DNA from: Croceibacterium_A sp035555595
GTDB lineage: Bacteria > Pseudomonadota > Alphaproteobacteria > Sphingomonadales > Sphingomonadaceae
Reading direction: 5' to 3'
Length of the DNA: 64,000 nt
Assembly (NCBI GenBank): GCA_035555595.1
Contig: DATMGK010000073.1
Span: forward strand, 1-64,000
How positions within the stretch are numbered: position 1 is the stretch's first letter; every line of letters begins with the position of its first letter. Of this stretch, positions 7,907-16,662 are shown piece after piece. A program made the position numbers and the translations under genes. The notes beneath the pieces were generated by a model. It was given only the letters and a program-made list of their open reading frames with translations, was not told the DNA's origin and ran no database searches.

Positions 7907-9254
7907 CCGCCGGAACGGGGCCGGGCCGCACGCCGCCCACTATCGACATGACGATGGCAGAAACGCCTGCCTGAATGGTGCGATCGGGTGTGGGGGCGAA
8001 CGACGGTGAGTGATTGACTGGCACAGGCTCCCCGCGCGCATGGGCGACGGCGATCTGGGCGGGGTCGTAACCTCCAATGGCAAAGAACAACACCGGCACC
8101 CCGGCTGCTACGAATTCGGAGAAATCTTCGCTTGCGGAAACCGGCGGGCCGCTGGCGGGCACGAACTGCACTGTATCGCCATAGAGTGGCCTCAGCACAG
8201 CATTCGCCTGGTGCGCCATGCCGGTGTCGTTGATCAGCGCGGCCGTGCCCCTGACATAGGAAATCGTCGGTTCCGGTGCGCGGGCCATCGCCGCCACCGC
8301 CTTGGCGGTGCGGGTCATCCCGTCGGTCAGCAACTCTCGCACCTCTGCGGAATAGGACCGCATGTTGACCTTCAGCAGCGCTTCGTTGGGAATGATGTTC
8401 GATGCGCTTCCCGCCTGAAACGCTCCAACGGTCAGGACACCAAAGGCGGCGGCATCCTTTTCCCGGCTGATCACCGTCTGCACATCGTTAACGAAGCGGG
8501 CGCCGATAACTATGGGATCGATCGTCGCGCTGGGCATCGATCCGTGGCCGCCGCGCCCGTGGAACGTGATGTCGAACGTGTCCGACGCCGCGCCTGCGGC
8601 TCCTTCCCTGACGAAGATAGTTCCGGCGGGCAAATTACTGACATGCGCGGCAAAGGCGAAATCCGGCCGTGGAAATCGTTCAAGCAGGCCATCGTCCAGC
8701 ATCGCTTTTGCGCCGGTCAGGGTTTCCTCCGCCGGTTGAGCGATGAATACCAGCGTCCCGCTCCAGTCATCCTTCATCGCGGCCAGCGCCTGCGCCGCAC
8801 CGGCCCACCATGCCATATGCAGGTCGTGCCCGCAGGCGTGGGCCACGAAGGTTTCCGCGCCGTTCGATATCTGGCGTGCACGGCTGGCATGGGGCAGGCC
8901 GGATTTCTCCTCCATCGGCAGCCCATCCATTTCCGCCCTGACCAGGATTGTCGGCCCATCACCATTGCGCAACACGCCAACCACGCCGGTTCCGCCGACA
9001 CCTTCCGTCACTGCAAAACCAGCTTCCTTCAGGCGTGCGGCAAGGATCGCGGCGGTACGCGTTTCCTGCATGCCCAGTTCCGGGTGTGCATGCAGGTCAC
9101 GATAAAGCGCCTCAAGCTGGGGGTAGGATTGGGCAAGGATCGCATCCAGCTGCGCCTTTGGCTTCGAAAGATCGGCCGGTTGCGCCAGCCCCGGGCTGGC
9201 AAACGCCATAACGATGGCAAGCGCGGTGGCTGCGACGGGGGTTTTTCCGAACAT
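7899..9254 (-). CDS. Exported M20 family amidohydrolase
   Basis: Metal-dependent amidohydrolase or peptidase of the M20D group, which includes hippurate and N-acyl-amino-acid hydrolases. The signal peptide covers about residues 1-24 (MFGKTPVAATALAIVMAFAS). The metal site shows in FVAHACGHDLHMAWW and QPAEETLTGAKAML, and the dimerisation lid in FHGRGGHGSMPSATIDP. SEDFSEF and the late NHSPSF complete the M20D pattern. Length is 451 residues. The substrate cannot be told from sequence. It is the first gene of a probable three-gene unit with the PepSY and TRIC genes. Confidence 0.92.
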   Translation of the reverse strand: MFGKTPVAATALAIVMAFASPGLAQPADLSKPKAQLDAILAQSYPQLEALYRDLHAHPELGMQETRTAAILAARLKEAGFAVTEGVGGTGVVGVLRNGDGPTILVRAEMDGLPMEEKSGLPHASRARQISNGAETFVAHACGHDLHMAWWAGAAQALAAMKDDWSGTLVFIAQPAEETLTGAKAMLDDGLLERFPRPDFAFAAHVSNLPAGTIFVREGAAGAASDTFDITFHGRGGHGSMPSATIDPIVIGARFVNDVQTVISREKDAAAFGVLTVGAFQAGSASNIIPNEALLKVNMRSYSAEVRELLTDGMTRTAKAVAAMARAPEPTISYVRGTAALINDTGMAHQANAVLRPLYGDTVQFVPASGPPVSASEDFSEFVAAGVPVLFFAIGGYDPAQIAVAHARGEPVPVNHSPSFAPTPDRTIQAGVSAIVMSIVGGVRPGPVPAGG

Positions 9255-9300
9255 GGCGGATGCTTACCGCTACAGCGCGGGCTTTGCCATTCAGAGATGT

Positions 9301-9720
9301 TCAGTCAGTGGCGAACAACTGGCCCAGATCGGCGAAGGCCTTCATCTCGATCGCGTTGCCGCTGGGATCGCGGAAGAACATCGTTGCCTGTTCGCCCGGC
9401 TGGCCGCGAAAGCGGATGTGTGGTTCGATCACGAATTCGGTCCCCGCCGCCATTAGCCTGTCGGCCAACATCTGCCAGTCCTCCAGCGTCAGCACGATGC
9501 CGAAATGCGGCACCGGCACATCATGCCCGCCCACCGGATTGGATGCGGCGGGCATGGTGCCTTCCGCCAGATGGGCGACGATCTGGTGGCCATAGAAATC
9601 GAAGTCGATCCAGTGGTCGCTGCTGCGCCCCTCTGGGCATCCGATAACCCCGCCCCAGAACGCGCGGGCGGCGGCAAGATCGTGAACAGGAAAGGCAAGG
9701 TGAAACGGACGCAGGGTCAT
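9301..9720 (-). CDS. VOC (glyoxalase/dioxygenase fold) family protein
   Basis: A 139-residue protein of the vicinal-oxygen-chelate superfamily. It has the LRPFHLAFPVHDLAAARAFW opening, the DFYGHQIVAHL strand, and the FRDPSGNAIEMKAF closing motif that carries the usual metal-ligand Glu. The start is taken at MTLRPF; six extra in-frame residues upstream carry no family signal. The substrate is unknown. It stands alone between the amidohydrolase and the lpd end of the TCA operon. Confidence 0.88.
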   Translation of the reverse strand: MTLRPFHLAFPVHDLAAARAFWGGVIGCPEGRSSDHWIDFDFYGHQIVAHLAEGTMPAASNPVGGHDVPVPHFGIVLTLEDWQMLADRLMAAGTEFVIEPHIRFRGQPGEQATMFFRDPSGNAIEMKAFADLGQLFATD

Positions 9721-9742
9721 TGCAGCGGCTCTACACAAAACC

Positions 9743-9784
9743 TGTCATTGCGAGCCGCCGCCAAGCGGCCGTGAAATCCTGCCG
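9743..9784. repeat. Possible fragment of a second interspersed repeat type
   Basis: GTCATTGCGAGCCGCCGCC followed by AAGCGGCCGTGAAATCCTGC resembles the start and end of a widespread bacterial repeat that begins GTCATTGCGAG and ends GCAATCC. It lies in the gap between lpd and the VOC gene. Only one copy is seen in the window, so the call is tentative. Confidence 0.35.
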
Positions 9785-9792
9785 CCCAATTC

Positions 9793-11193
9793 TCAGATAT
9801 GGATCGGTTTTCCCGTCACCGCCATCGCCGCTTCCTTCAACGCTTCTGAATGCGTCGGGTGCGCGTGGCAGGTATAGGCGACATCCTCGCTGGTCGCGCC
9901 GAATTCCATGCCCAGCGCGGCTTCGGCGATCATCGTGCCGGCTACGCTGGCGATAATCCACACACCCACCACGCGGTCGGTTTCCGCATCGGCGATGACC
10001 TTTACGAAGCCATCCGGCTCGCGGTTGGTCTTGGCGCGGCTGTTGGCGAGCATCGGGAATTTGCCGACCTTGATCTCGCCCTTGTCCTTCGCCTGCTCCT
10101 CCGTCAGGCCCACGCCCGCGATTTCGGGCATGGTATAGACGACACTGGGGATCACGGCGTGGTTCACGATGCCGGTCTGCCCGGCGATGTTTTCCGCCAC
10201 GGCGATGCCTTCGTCTTCCGCTTTGTGTGCCAGCATCGGGCCGGGGATCACATCGCCGATGGCCCACACGCCGTCGATCCGGGTGCGGAAATCGGCGTCG
10301 GTTTCGATCTGGCCGCGCTGGTTCACTTCCAGCCCGATGGCATCAAGGCCCAGTCCATCGGTATTCGGCCGTCGCCCGATGGCGACCAGCACGCAATCCG
10401 CTTCCAGCGTTTCCGCCGCGCCTCCTGCCGATGGCTCGACAGTCAGCGTGGCCTTCTTGCCCTTCACCGTGCAGCCGGTGACCTTGGTGGACAGGCGCAG
10501 GTCCATGCCCTGTTTCTTGAACAGCTTGGCCGCTTCCTTGCGCACATCGCCGTCCATGCCGGGCAGCAACTGGTCGAGGTATTCGACAACCGTCACCTGC
10601 GCGCCCAGACGCCGCCACACGCTGCCCAGTTCCAGCCCGATCACGCCGCCGCCGATGACGACGAGGTTCTTCGGCACCCGGTCCAGCGCCAGTGCGCCGG
10701 TGGAATCCACCACCACGCCCTTGTCGTTGTCCACGTCGACGCCGGGCAGGGGGGTAACGGACGAACCCGTGGCGATCACCACGTTCTTCGCGGTTACCGT
10801 CTGGTCGCCAACCTTGACGGTGTGCGCATCCTGAAAGGTGGCGAACGCCTTCAGCCAGGTGACCTTGTTCTTCTTGAACAGGTATTCGATGCCGCCCGTC
10901 AGGTCTTTCACCGCGGCGGCTTTTTCACCCTGAAGGGTGGGGAGGTCGAGTTCCACCTTGCCGGTCTTCACGCCGAACTTTGCCAGCGTACCGTGCGCCG
11001 CTTCCTCGAACAGTTCGGACCCGTGAAGCAGAGCCTTCGATGGGATGCAGCCGACATTCAGGCAGGTCCCGCCCAGCGTCTCGCGCCCTTCGGCGCACGC
11101 CGTCTTCAGCCCCAGCTGTGCTGCGCGGATCGCGGCGACATAGCCGCCGGGACCGGAACCGATGACGAGGACGTCGTAGTCGTATTCAGCCAT
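9793..11193 (-). CDS. lpd: Dihydrolipoyl dehydrogenase (E3)
   Basis: FAD enzyme that reoxidises the lipoyl arm of the 2-oxoglutarate dehydrogenase complex using NAD+. The 466-residue product starts at MAEYDYDV. It has the FAD-binding GSGPGGY (12-18), the redox disulfide Cys44/Cys49 in GGTCLNVGCIPSK, the NAD-binding GGGVIGLELGSVW, and the C-terminal HAHPTHSE that holds the catalytic His-Glu pair. A longer in-frame start upstream would run through a repeat element (the SRESGS...AFAGTQ type of translation), so it is rejected. It is the last gene of the mdh-sucD-odhAB operon. Confidence 0.96.
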   Translation of the reverse strand: MAEYDYDVLVIGSGPGGYVAAIRAAQLGLKTACAEGRETLGGTCLNVGCIPSKALLHGSELFEEAAHGTLAKFGVKTGKVELDLPTLQGEKAAAVKDLTGGIEYLFKKNKVTWLKAFATFQDAHTVKVGDQTVTAKNVVIATGSSVTPLPGVDVDNDKGVVVDSTGALALDRVPKNLVVIGGGVIGLELGSVWRRLGAQVTVVEYLDQLLPGMDGDVRKEAAKLFKKQGMDLRLSTKVTGCTVKGKKATLTVEPSAGGAAETLEADCVLVAIGRRPNTDGLGLDAIGLEVNQRGQIETDADFRTRIDGVWAIGDVIPGPMLAHKAEDEGIAVAENIAGQTGIVNHAVIPSVVYTMPEIAGVGLTEEQAKDKGEIKVGKFPMLANSRAKTNREPDGFVKVIADAETDRVVGVWIIASVAGTMIAEAALGMEFGATSEDVAYTCHAHPTHSEALKEAAMAVTGKPIHI

Positions 11194-11204
11194 TCTTACC
11201 TCTT

Positions 11205-11264
11205 GCGTCCCCGCGAAGGCGGGGACTTCAGGCCCGATGCTTCCGCTTTCGCGGGAGTGCCGGA
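11205..11264. repeat. Interspersed inverted repeat between odhB and lpd
   Basis: TCCCCGCGAAGGCGGGGACT then, after about 15 bases, TTTCGCGGGAGTGCCGG. This is the two-arm layout of the element at 33225-33304, with some substitutions. It fills most of the 74-base gap between the odhB stop and the lpd start. A hairpin there could set the relative amount of E3 mRNA, which is inference. Confidence 0.6.
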
Positions 11265-11267
11265 TGT

Positions 11268-12533
11268 TCACAAATCGATCAGCATCCGCATCGGATCCTC
11301 GATCGCTTCCTTGATGATCTTCAGCGCCGTCACTGCCTCGCGCCCGTCGATCAGGCGGTGGTCATAGCTCAGCGCGAGGTACATCATCGGGCGGATCACG
11401 ACCTGCCCGTTGCGGGCGACCGGCCGTTCCTCGATCCGGTGCAGGCCCAGAACGGCGCTCTGCGGGGGGTTGATGATCGGCGTGCTCATCAGGCTGCCGA
11501 ACACGCCGCCGTTGCTGATGGTGAAGGTGCCGCCGGTCATGTCGGCCATGGTCAGCGTGCCGTCCTTAGCCTTCTGGCCATAGTTGGCGATCGCCTGCTC
11601 GATTTCGGCAAAGCTCATCGCGTCGGCATTACGGACCACTGGCACCACCAGGCCGTTGGGCGCGCTCACCGCGACGGAGATGTCCACGAAATCGTGATAG
11701 ACGATTTCGTCACCTTCGATCTTCGCGTTGACGGCGGGCACGTCCTTCAATGCCAGACATGCGGCCTTGGCGAAGAAGCTCATGAAGCCCAGCTTGATGC
11801 CGTGCTTCTTGGCGAACACGTCCTTATAGGCTTCGCGCGCCTCGATCACGGCGGTCATGTCGCAATCGTTGAAGGTGGTCAGCAGCGCCGCTTCTTCCTG
11901 CGCGCCTTTCAGGCGGCGGGCGATGGTCTGGCGCAGGCGGGTCATCTTCACCCGTTCCTCGCGCCGTTCGCCTGCGGCGGCCGGGGCGGGGGAAGGGGCC
12001 GGGGCGCTGGTGGAAGGCGCAGGTGCGGCTTCCTTGGCCTTGGCGGCGGCCAGCACGTCTTCCTTGGTCAGGCGGCCGTCCTTGCCGGTACCGCGAATGG
12101 CGGTCGGGTCCACCCCGTGTTCCAGCACCGCGCGCCGTACAGCCGGGGAAAGCGTGGTCGTGTGATCGCCTTCGTCGCCAGCGGCAGGTGCCGTAGCAGG
12201 CGCGGGGGCGGGGGACGCAGCCGGGGCAGGCGGGGCCTGATCGCGCGGCTGTTCCTGCTCGCGTTCCTTGACCTCGGTGGTCTCGCCCGCGCTCTGGGCG
12301 TCCTCGATCATGGCGATCACCGCGCCGACACCTATCGTGCCGCCCACCGGCACGACCTGTTCGCCCATCACACCCGCGACCGGGGATGGCACTTCCAGCG
12401 CGACCTTGTCGGTTTCCAGGCTGGCGATCGGTTCGTCCAGCTTCACCGGATCGCCGGGCTTCTTCAGCCATTCGCCGATCGTGGCTTCGGTCACCGATTC
12501 CCCCAGTGCGGGGACTTTAACTTCAACGGCCAT
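11268..12533 (-). CDS. odhB: 2-oxoglutarate dehydrogenase E2, dihydrolipoyllysine succinyltransferase
   Basis: Core of the 2-oxoglutarate dehydrogenase complex; it passes succinyl groups from the lipoyl arm to CoA. The 421-residue product has one N-terminal lipoyl domain with Lys43 in SLETDKVALEV and a Pro/Ala-rich linker. A peripheral-subunit-binding domain (SPAVRRAVLEHGVDP) and a catalytic domain ending in LSYDHRLIDGREAV with the active-site His follow. The start is taken at MAVEVKVP rather than 47 codons upstream, where the frame overlaps odhA. It begins seven bases after the odhA stop. Confidence 0.96.
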   Translation of the reverse strand: MAVEVKVPALGESVTEATIGEWLKKPGDPVKLDEPIASLETDKVALEVPSPVAGVMGEQVVPVGGTIGVGAVIAMIEDAQSAGETTEVKEREQEQPRDQAPPAPAASPAPAPATAPAAGDEGDHTTTLSPAVRRAVLEHGVDPTAIRGTGKDGRLTKEDVLAAAKAKEAAPAPSTSAPAPSPAPAAAGERREERVKMTRLRQTIARRLKGAQEEAALLTTFNDCDMTAVIEAREAYKDVFAKKHGIKLGFMSFFAKAACLALKDVPAVNAKIEGDEIVYHDFVDISVAVSAPNGLVVPVVRNADAMSFAEIEQAIANYGQKAKDGTLTMADMTGGTFTISNGGVFGSLMSTPIINPPQSAVLGLHRIEERPVARNGQVVIRPMMYLALSYDHRLIDGREAVTALKIIKEAIEDPMRMLIDL

Positions 12534-12540
12534 GACTATC

Positions 12541-15369
12541 TCAGCCCTTCTTGCGGTGACGGATTTCGGAACGGACGGAAAGGCCCAGCGCGTCGGCGAC
12601 CAGCGCCGCCTGCTCGGCCATATGGCGGCTGGCGAGGCCGGTTGCGGGCGATGCCGCGGGTGCGCGTCCGGCATAGCGGGCGCGCGCGACCTTGCTGCCC
12701 GCGTCCTTCAGCGATTGTTCGATGAACGGTTCGACGAAGAACCAGCCGCCGTTGTTGCGCGGTTCTTCCTGGCACCACACCACTTCTTCCAGCGCGGTCA
12801 TGCGCGACAGGCGCAGGGCCAGCGGTTCGCCGGGGAAGGGATAGAGCTGTTCGATCCGCACTACGGAGGTATCGTCCAGTTCTTCCCGATCGCGCGCTTC
12901 CATCAGGTCATAGGCGACCTTTCCGGAACACAGCACCAGCCGGCGGATCTTGTCGTCGGCGATTTCGGTGCGGTCTGACAGGATGCGCTTGAAATGGCTG
13001 TTGGCGGTGAATTCATCCGCGCTGCTCTTGGCCAGCGGGTGACGCAGCAGGCTCTTGGGCGTCATGATGATCAGCGGCTTGCGGAACGGGCGCAGCATCT
13101 GCCGGCGCAAAACGTGGAAGTAGTTCGCCGGGCTGGTGATGTTGCACACCTGCAGATTGTCGTCCGCGCACAGTTGCAGGAACCGTTCCAGCCGGGCGGA
13201 TGAATGTTCCGGCCCCTGTCCTTCGTATCCGTGCGGCAGCAGCAGCACCAGGCCGTTGGCGCGCAGCCACTTGGCCTCGCTCGCGGCGATATACTGGTCG
13301 ATCACGATCTGCGCGCCATTGGCGAAATCGCCGAATTGCGCTTCCCACAGAACCAGCGTCTTGGGGTCCGCGCTGGCGAAACCGTATTCGAAGCCCAGCA
13401 CGCCATATTCGGACAGCGGGCTGTCATAGACCTCGAACTTGCCGTGCGGCAGCGTGGTCAGCGGAATGTACTTCCGCTCCGTCTCCTGATCGACCCAGAT
13501 TGCGTGCCGCTGGCTGAAGGTGCCGCGCCCGGAATCCTGGCCGGACAGGCGCACGCCGAACCCCTCGGTCACGAGGCTGCCAAACGCCAGCGCTTCCGCC
13601 GTCGCCCAGTCAAACCCTTCGCCGCTGTCGAACGATTGCCGCCGCCCGTCGATCACGCGGCCCAGCGTCTTGTGGATCTTCAGGTCGTCAGGGACGGTGG
13701 CCAGCGTGCGGCCCAGGCTGTCGAACAGCTTGCGGTCGATCGCGGTGTCCACGTTGCGGCGCGCCGTTTCCGGGTCGGCCGGGCGGTGCAGCCCGCTCCA
13801 CCGGCCGCCGAACCAGTCGGCCTGATTGGCCTTGTAGCTCTTGCCTGCCTCGAACTCCGTTTCTAGCAGCGCGTCGAATTCATAGCGCATGTGCGCGGCG
13901 GCCTGATCGTCGATCACGCCTTCGGCAACCAGCCGCTCCGCATAGATGTCGCTCACGCGCGGATGCTGGCGGATTTTCGCGTACATCAGCGGCTGGGTGA
14001 AGCTCGGCTCGTCACCTTCGTTGTGGCCGAACCGGCGGTAACACCACATGTCGATCACGATATCGCGCTTGAAGGTCTGGCGATATTCGATCGCCAGCTT
14101 GCACGCGAAAGTCACTGCCTCGGGATCGTCGCCGTTGATGTGCAGGATCGGCGCCTGCACGCCCTTGGCCACGTCTGACGGGTAGGGGCTGGACCGCGCG
14201 AACTGCGGGCTGGTGGTAAATCCGATCTGGTTGTTGATCACGAAGTGGATGCAACCGCCGGTATTGTATCCGCGCACGTCGGAAAAACCGAAGCATTCCC
14301 ACACGATACCCTGCCCGGCAAAGGCGGCGTCACCGTGGATCAGCACGGGCAGAACCTGCTCGTGCGCCGACAGGTCGTCACGGATTGCCTGCTGGGCGCG
14401 GGTCTTGCCCAGCACAACAGGGTCCACCGTTTCCAGATGGCTCGGGTTTGGTACCAGGCTCATGTGAACCTTGATTCCGTCGAACTCACGGTCGGTGCTG
14501 GTGCCAAGGTGATATTTCACGTCGCCCGATCCGCCCACGTCCTGCGGGTTGGCGGTGCCGCCGGAAAATTCGTGGAAGATCACGCGGTATGGCTTGGCCA
14601 TCACGTTGGCCAGCACGTTCAGGCGGCCACGGTGGGCCATGCCATAGATGATTTCGCGCACGCCCAGCGATCCGCCATACTTGATGACCGCTTCCAGCGC
14701 CGGGATCATGGATTCGCCGCCGTCCAGGCCGAAGCGCTTGGTGCCGACGTATTTCTTGCCGAGGAACTTCTCGTATTCCTCGCCCCGGATCACCGCGCCC
14801 AGAATCGCCTTCTTGCCTTCGGGGGTGAAGGTGATGACCTTGTCCGGGCCTTCGATGCGTTCCTGCAGGAAACGGCGTTCCTCCAGGTCGGCGATGTGCA
14901 TGTATTCCAGGCCGACCTGGCCGCAGTAATTCTTGCGCAGGATGGCCACCAGTTCACGCACGGTGGTCCATTCAAGGCCCAGATTGCCGCCCAGATAAAC
15001 CGGGCGGTCCAGGGCTTCGCCGGTGAAGCCATAATATTCCGGCGTCATGTCGGCTGGAATATGCTGCTTCGACAGGCCCAGTGGGTCCAGGTTGGCGGCC
15101 AGATGCCCGCGCACGCGGAACGTGCGAACCAGCGTCATCGCGCGGATGGAATCGTCCGCAGCGCTCTCCACTGCTCGCTCGTCCACCGGCTTGCCAGCCT
15201 TGGCGGATGCTTCCTTTACGGCGATCTTCATCGCCGTGGGGTCCATCGCCTGCGTCAGGTCGCTGCCGTCATCGAACAGCGGCCAGCGCCGGTTCGCCCA
15301 ACTCGGCCCCGGTTGCGGGCCGTCCGGCGTATCCAGCTCGGGAAGGAAATTCTGCGCTTCGTTACCCAT
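12541..15369 (-). CDS. odhA: 2-oxoglutarate dehydrogenase E1 component
   Basis: Thiamine-diphosphate enzyme that decarboxylates 2-oxoglutarate and succinylates the E2 lipoyl arm. The 942-residue product is typical in length. It shows IYGMAHRGRLNVLANV near residue 250, the ThDP motif HGDAAFAGQG near residue 343 with NNQIGFTTSP after it, and PHGYEGQGPEHSSARLERFL in the C-terminal half. The E2-binding N-terminal segment is present (FLPELDTPDGPQPGPSWANR). AAGGA precedes the ATG. It follows sucD after 39 bases in the operon. Confidence 0.97.
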   Translation of the reverse strand: MGNEAQNFLPELDTPDGPQPGPSWANRRWPLFDDGSDLTQAMDPTAMKIAVKEASAKAGKPVDERAVESAADDSIRAMTLVRTFRVRGHLAANLDPLGLSKQHIPADMTPEYYGFTGEALDRPVYLGGNLGLEWTTVRELVAILRKNYCGQVGLEYMHIADLEERRFLQERIEGPDKVITFTPEGKKAILGAVIRGEEYEKFLGKKYVGTKRFGLDGGESMIPALEAVIKYGGSLGVREIIYGMAHRGRLNVLANVMAKPYRVIFHEFSGGTANPQDVGGSGDVKYHLGTSTDREFDGIKVHMSLVPNPSHLETVDPVVLGKTRAQQAIRDDLSAHEQVLPVLIHGDAAFAGQGIVWECFGFSDVRGYNTGGCIHFVINNQIGFTTSPQFARSSPYPSDVAKGVQAPILHINGDDPEAVTFACKLAIEYRQTFKRDIVIDMWCYRRFGHNEGDEPSFTQPLMYAKIRQHPRVSDIYAERLVAEGVIDDQAAAHMRYEFDALLETEFEAGKSYKANQADWFGGRWSGLHRPADPETARRNVDTAIDRKLFDSLGRTLATVPDDLKIHKTLGRVIDGRRQSFDSGEGFDWATAEALAFGSLVTEGFGVRLSGQDSGRGTFSQRHAIWVDQETERKYIPLTTLPHGKFEVYDSPLSEYGVLGFEYGFASADPKTLVLWEAQFGDFANGAQIVIDQYIAASEAKWLRANGLVLLLPHGYEGQGPEHSSARLERFLQLCADDNLQVCNITSPANYFHVLRRQMLRPFRKPLIIMTPKSLLRHPLAKSSADEFTANSHFKRILSDRTEIADDKIRRLVLCSGKVAYDLMEARDREELDDTSVVRIEQLYPFPGEPLALRLSRMTALEEVVWCQEEPRNNGGWFFVEPFIEQSLKDAGSKVARARYAGRAPAASPATGLASRHMAEQAALVADALGLSVRSEIRHRKKG

Positions 15370-15408
15370 CGGGGCGGTCCTTGGAATCCCAGCAGTGGGG
15401 AAAGAGAG

Positions 15409-16299
15409 TTACGCGAGTTCCTTCAACAAACCGTCAAGCGTCACGCCCAGTTCGCTGGGGGAGGGGGAGACGCGGATGCCCGCGTCTTCCATCGCCGCGA
15501 TCTTGTCTTCCGCGCCGCCTTGGCCGCCGGAAACGATCGCGCCCGCGTGGCCCATGCGGCGGCCCGGAGGGGCGGTGCGCCCGGCGATGAAGCCTACGGT
15601 CGGCTTCTTCCGTCCGCGCTTCGCCTCGTCCTTCAGGAACTGCGCGGCTTCTTCTTCCGCGCTGCCGCCGATCTCGCCGATCATGATGATGCTCTTCGTC
15701 TCGTCGTCGGCCAAGAACAGTTCCAGCACATCGATGAAATTGGTGCCGTTCACCGGGTCGCCGCCGATGCCGACAGCGGTGGTCTGTCCCAGGCCGATGT
15801 TGCTGGTCTGGAACACCGCCTCATAGGTCAGCGTGCCTGAACGGCTGACAACCCCGACGCTGCCCTTGCGGAAGATATTGGCGGGCATGATGCCGATCTT
15901 GCACTCGCCCGGCGTCAGCACGCCGGGGCAGTTCGGCCCGATCAGACGGCTCTTGCTGCCGGAAAGCGCGCGCTTCACCCGCACCATGTCCAGCACCGGA
16001 ATACCTTCGGTAATGGCGACGATCAGCTCCACCTCGGCGTCGATCGCTTCCAGGATGGAATCGGCCGCGAAGGGCGGCGGCACATAGATCACGCTGGCGG
16101 TGGCGCCGGTGGCGTGCTTCGCCTCGGCCACGGTGTCGAACACCGGCAGGCCGATATGCCTCTGCCCGCCTTTGCCGGGGGTCACGCCGCCGACCATGGC
16201 CGTGCCATAATCCAGCGCCTGCTGGGTGTGGAACGTGCCGGTTTCACCCGTCATGCCCTGGGTGATGACCTTGGTGTTCTTGTTTACGAGGATGGACAT
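15409..16299 (-). CDS. sucD: Succinyl-CoA synthetase alpha subunit
   Basis: Alpha subunit of succinate-CoA ligase; it binds CoA and carries the phosphohistidine intermediate. The 296-residue product opens MSILVNKNTKVITQGMTGETG and has the CoA-binding Rossmann fold, the GPNCPGVLTPGECKIGIMP block, and GRRMGHAGAIV with the active-site His near residue 250. The start codon follows the stop of the small lipoprotein gene directly, with GGAG inside that gene's last codons. The partner sucC, normally just upstream, is not in this window. Confidence 0.96.
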   Translation of the reverse strand: MSILVNKNTKVITQGMTGETGTFHTQQALDYGTAMVGGVTPGKGGQRHIGLPVFDTVAEAKHATGATASVIYVPPPFAADSILEAIDAEVELIVAITEGIPVLDMVRVKRALSGSKSRLIGPNCPGVLTPGECKIGIMPANIFRKGSVGVVSRSGTLTYEAVFQTSNIGLGQTTAVGIGGDPVNGTNFIDVLELFLADDETKSIIMIGEIGGSAEEEAAQFLKDEAKRGRKKPTVGFIAGRTAPPGRRMGHAGAIVSGGQGGAEDKIAAMEDAGIRVSPSPSELGVTLDGLLKELA

Positions 16300-16662
16300 T
16301 CAGAAACTCCAGACTTCGTTTGCGGCAGGGCGGATTTCCTCCTGCCCCATCTGGACCAGATCTATGGTCCGATTCTTCAAATTGCCGGCACAGGTAAAAA
16401 GAAACTGCGAGGTGCGATTGTCCCGATGATCGTTCATCTCCGCGACGAAGTGTCCATCCTCACCCACTCTCCAGACGAACTCCGGAGTATCGTCGTCCTG
16501 CGGCAGGGATTGGGCTTGTTCCAGCTTACCGATCAACGGATTGGCTCGCTCCAAGCAGGCCAAAGCAGCATCCCACCGCGCGGCTTCCTCTTCGGACGCC
16601 GGCTCGCCGCATGCGCCGAGGATCGCCAATGCGGCGAGGCCGAGATGTCGCAGGTCAGCCAA
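16300..16662 (-). CDS. Small predicted lipoprotein inside the TCA operon
   Basis: Function unknown. The frame encodes about 120 residues. It has a short hydrophobic leader ending in the lipobox LGAC (ADLRHLGLAALAILGACGEP), an Ala/Glu-rich helix, and a C-terminal part with one more cysteine (FLFTCAGNLKN). The best start is the TTG at 16662, which overlaps the mdh stop by eight bases; no ATG or GTG fits this leader. It sits between mdh and sucD, where sucC lies in many relatives, but shows no resemblance to SucC. Start choice is uncertain; that it is a gene is likely because leader and lipobox are in frame. Confidence 0.62.
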   Translation of the reverse strand: MADLRHLGLAALAILGACGEPASEEEAARWDAALACLERANPLIGKLEQAQSLPQDDDTPEFVWRVGEDGHFVAEMNDHRDNRTSQFLFTCAGNLKNRTIDLVQMGQEEIRPAANEVWSF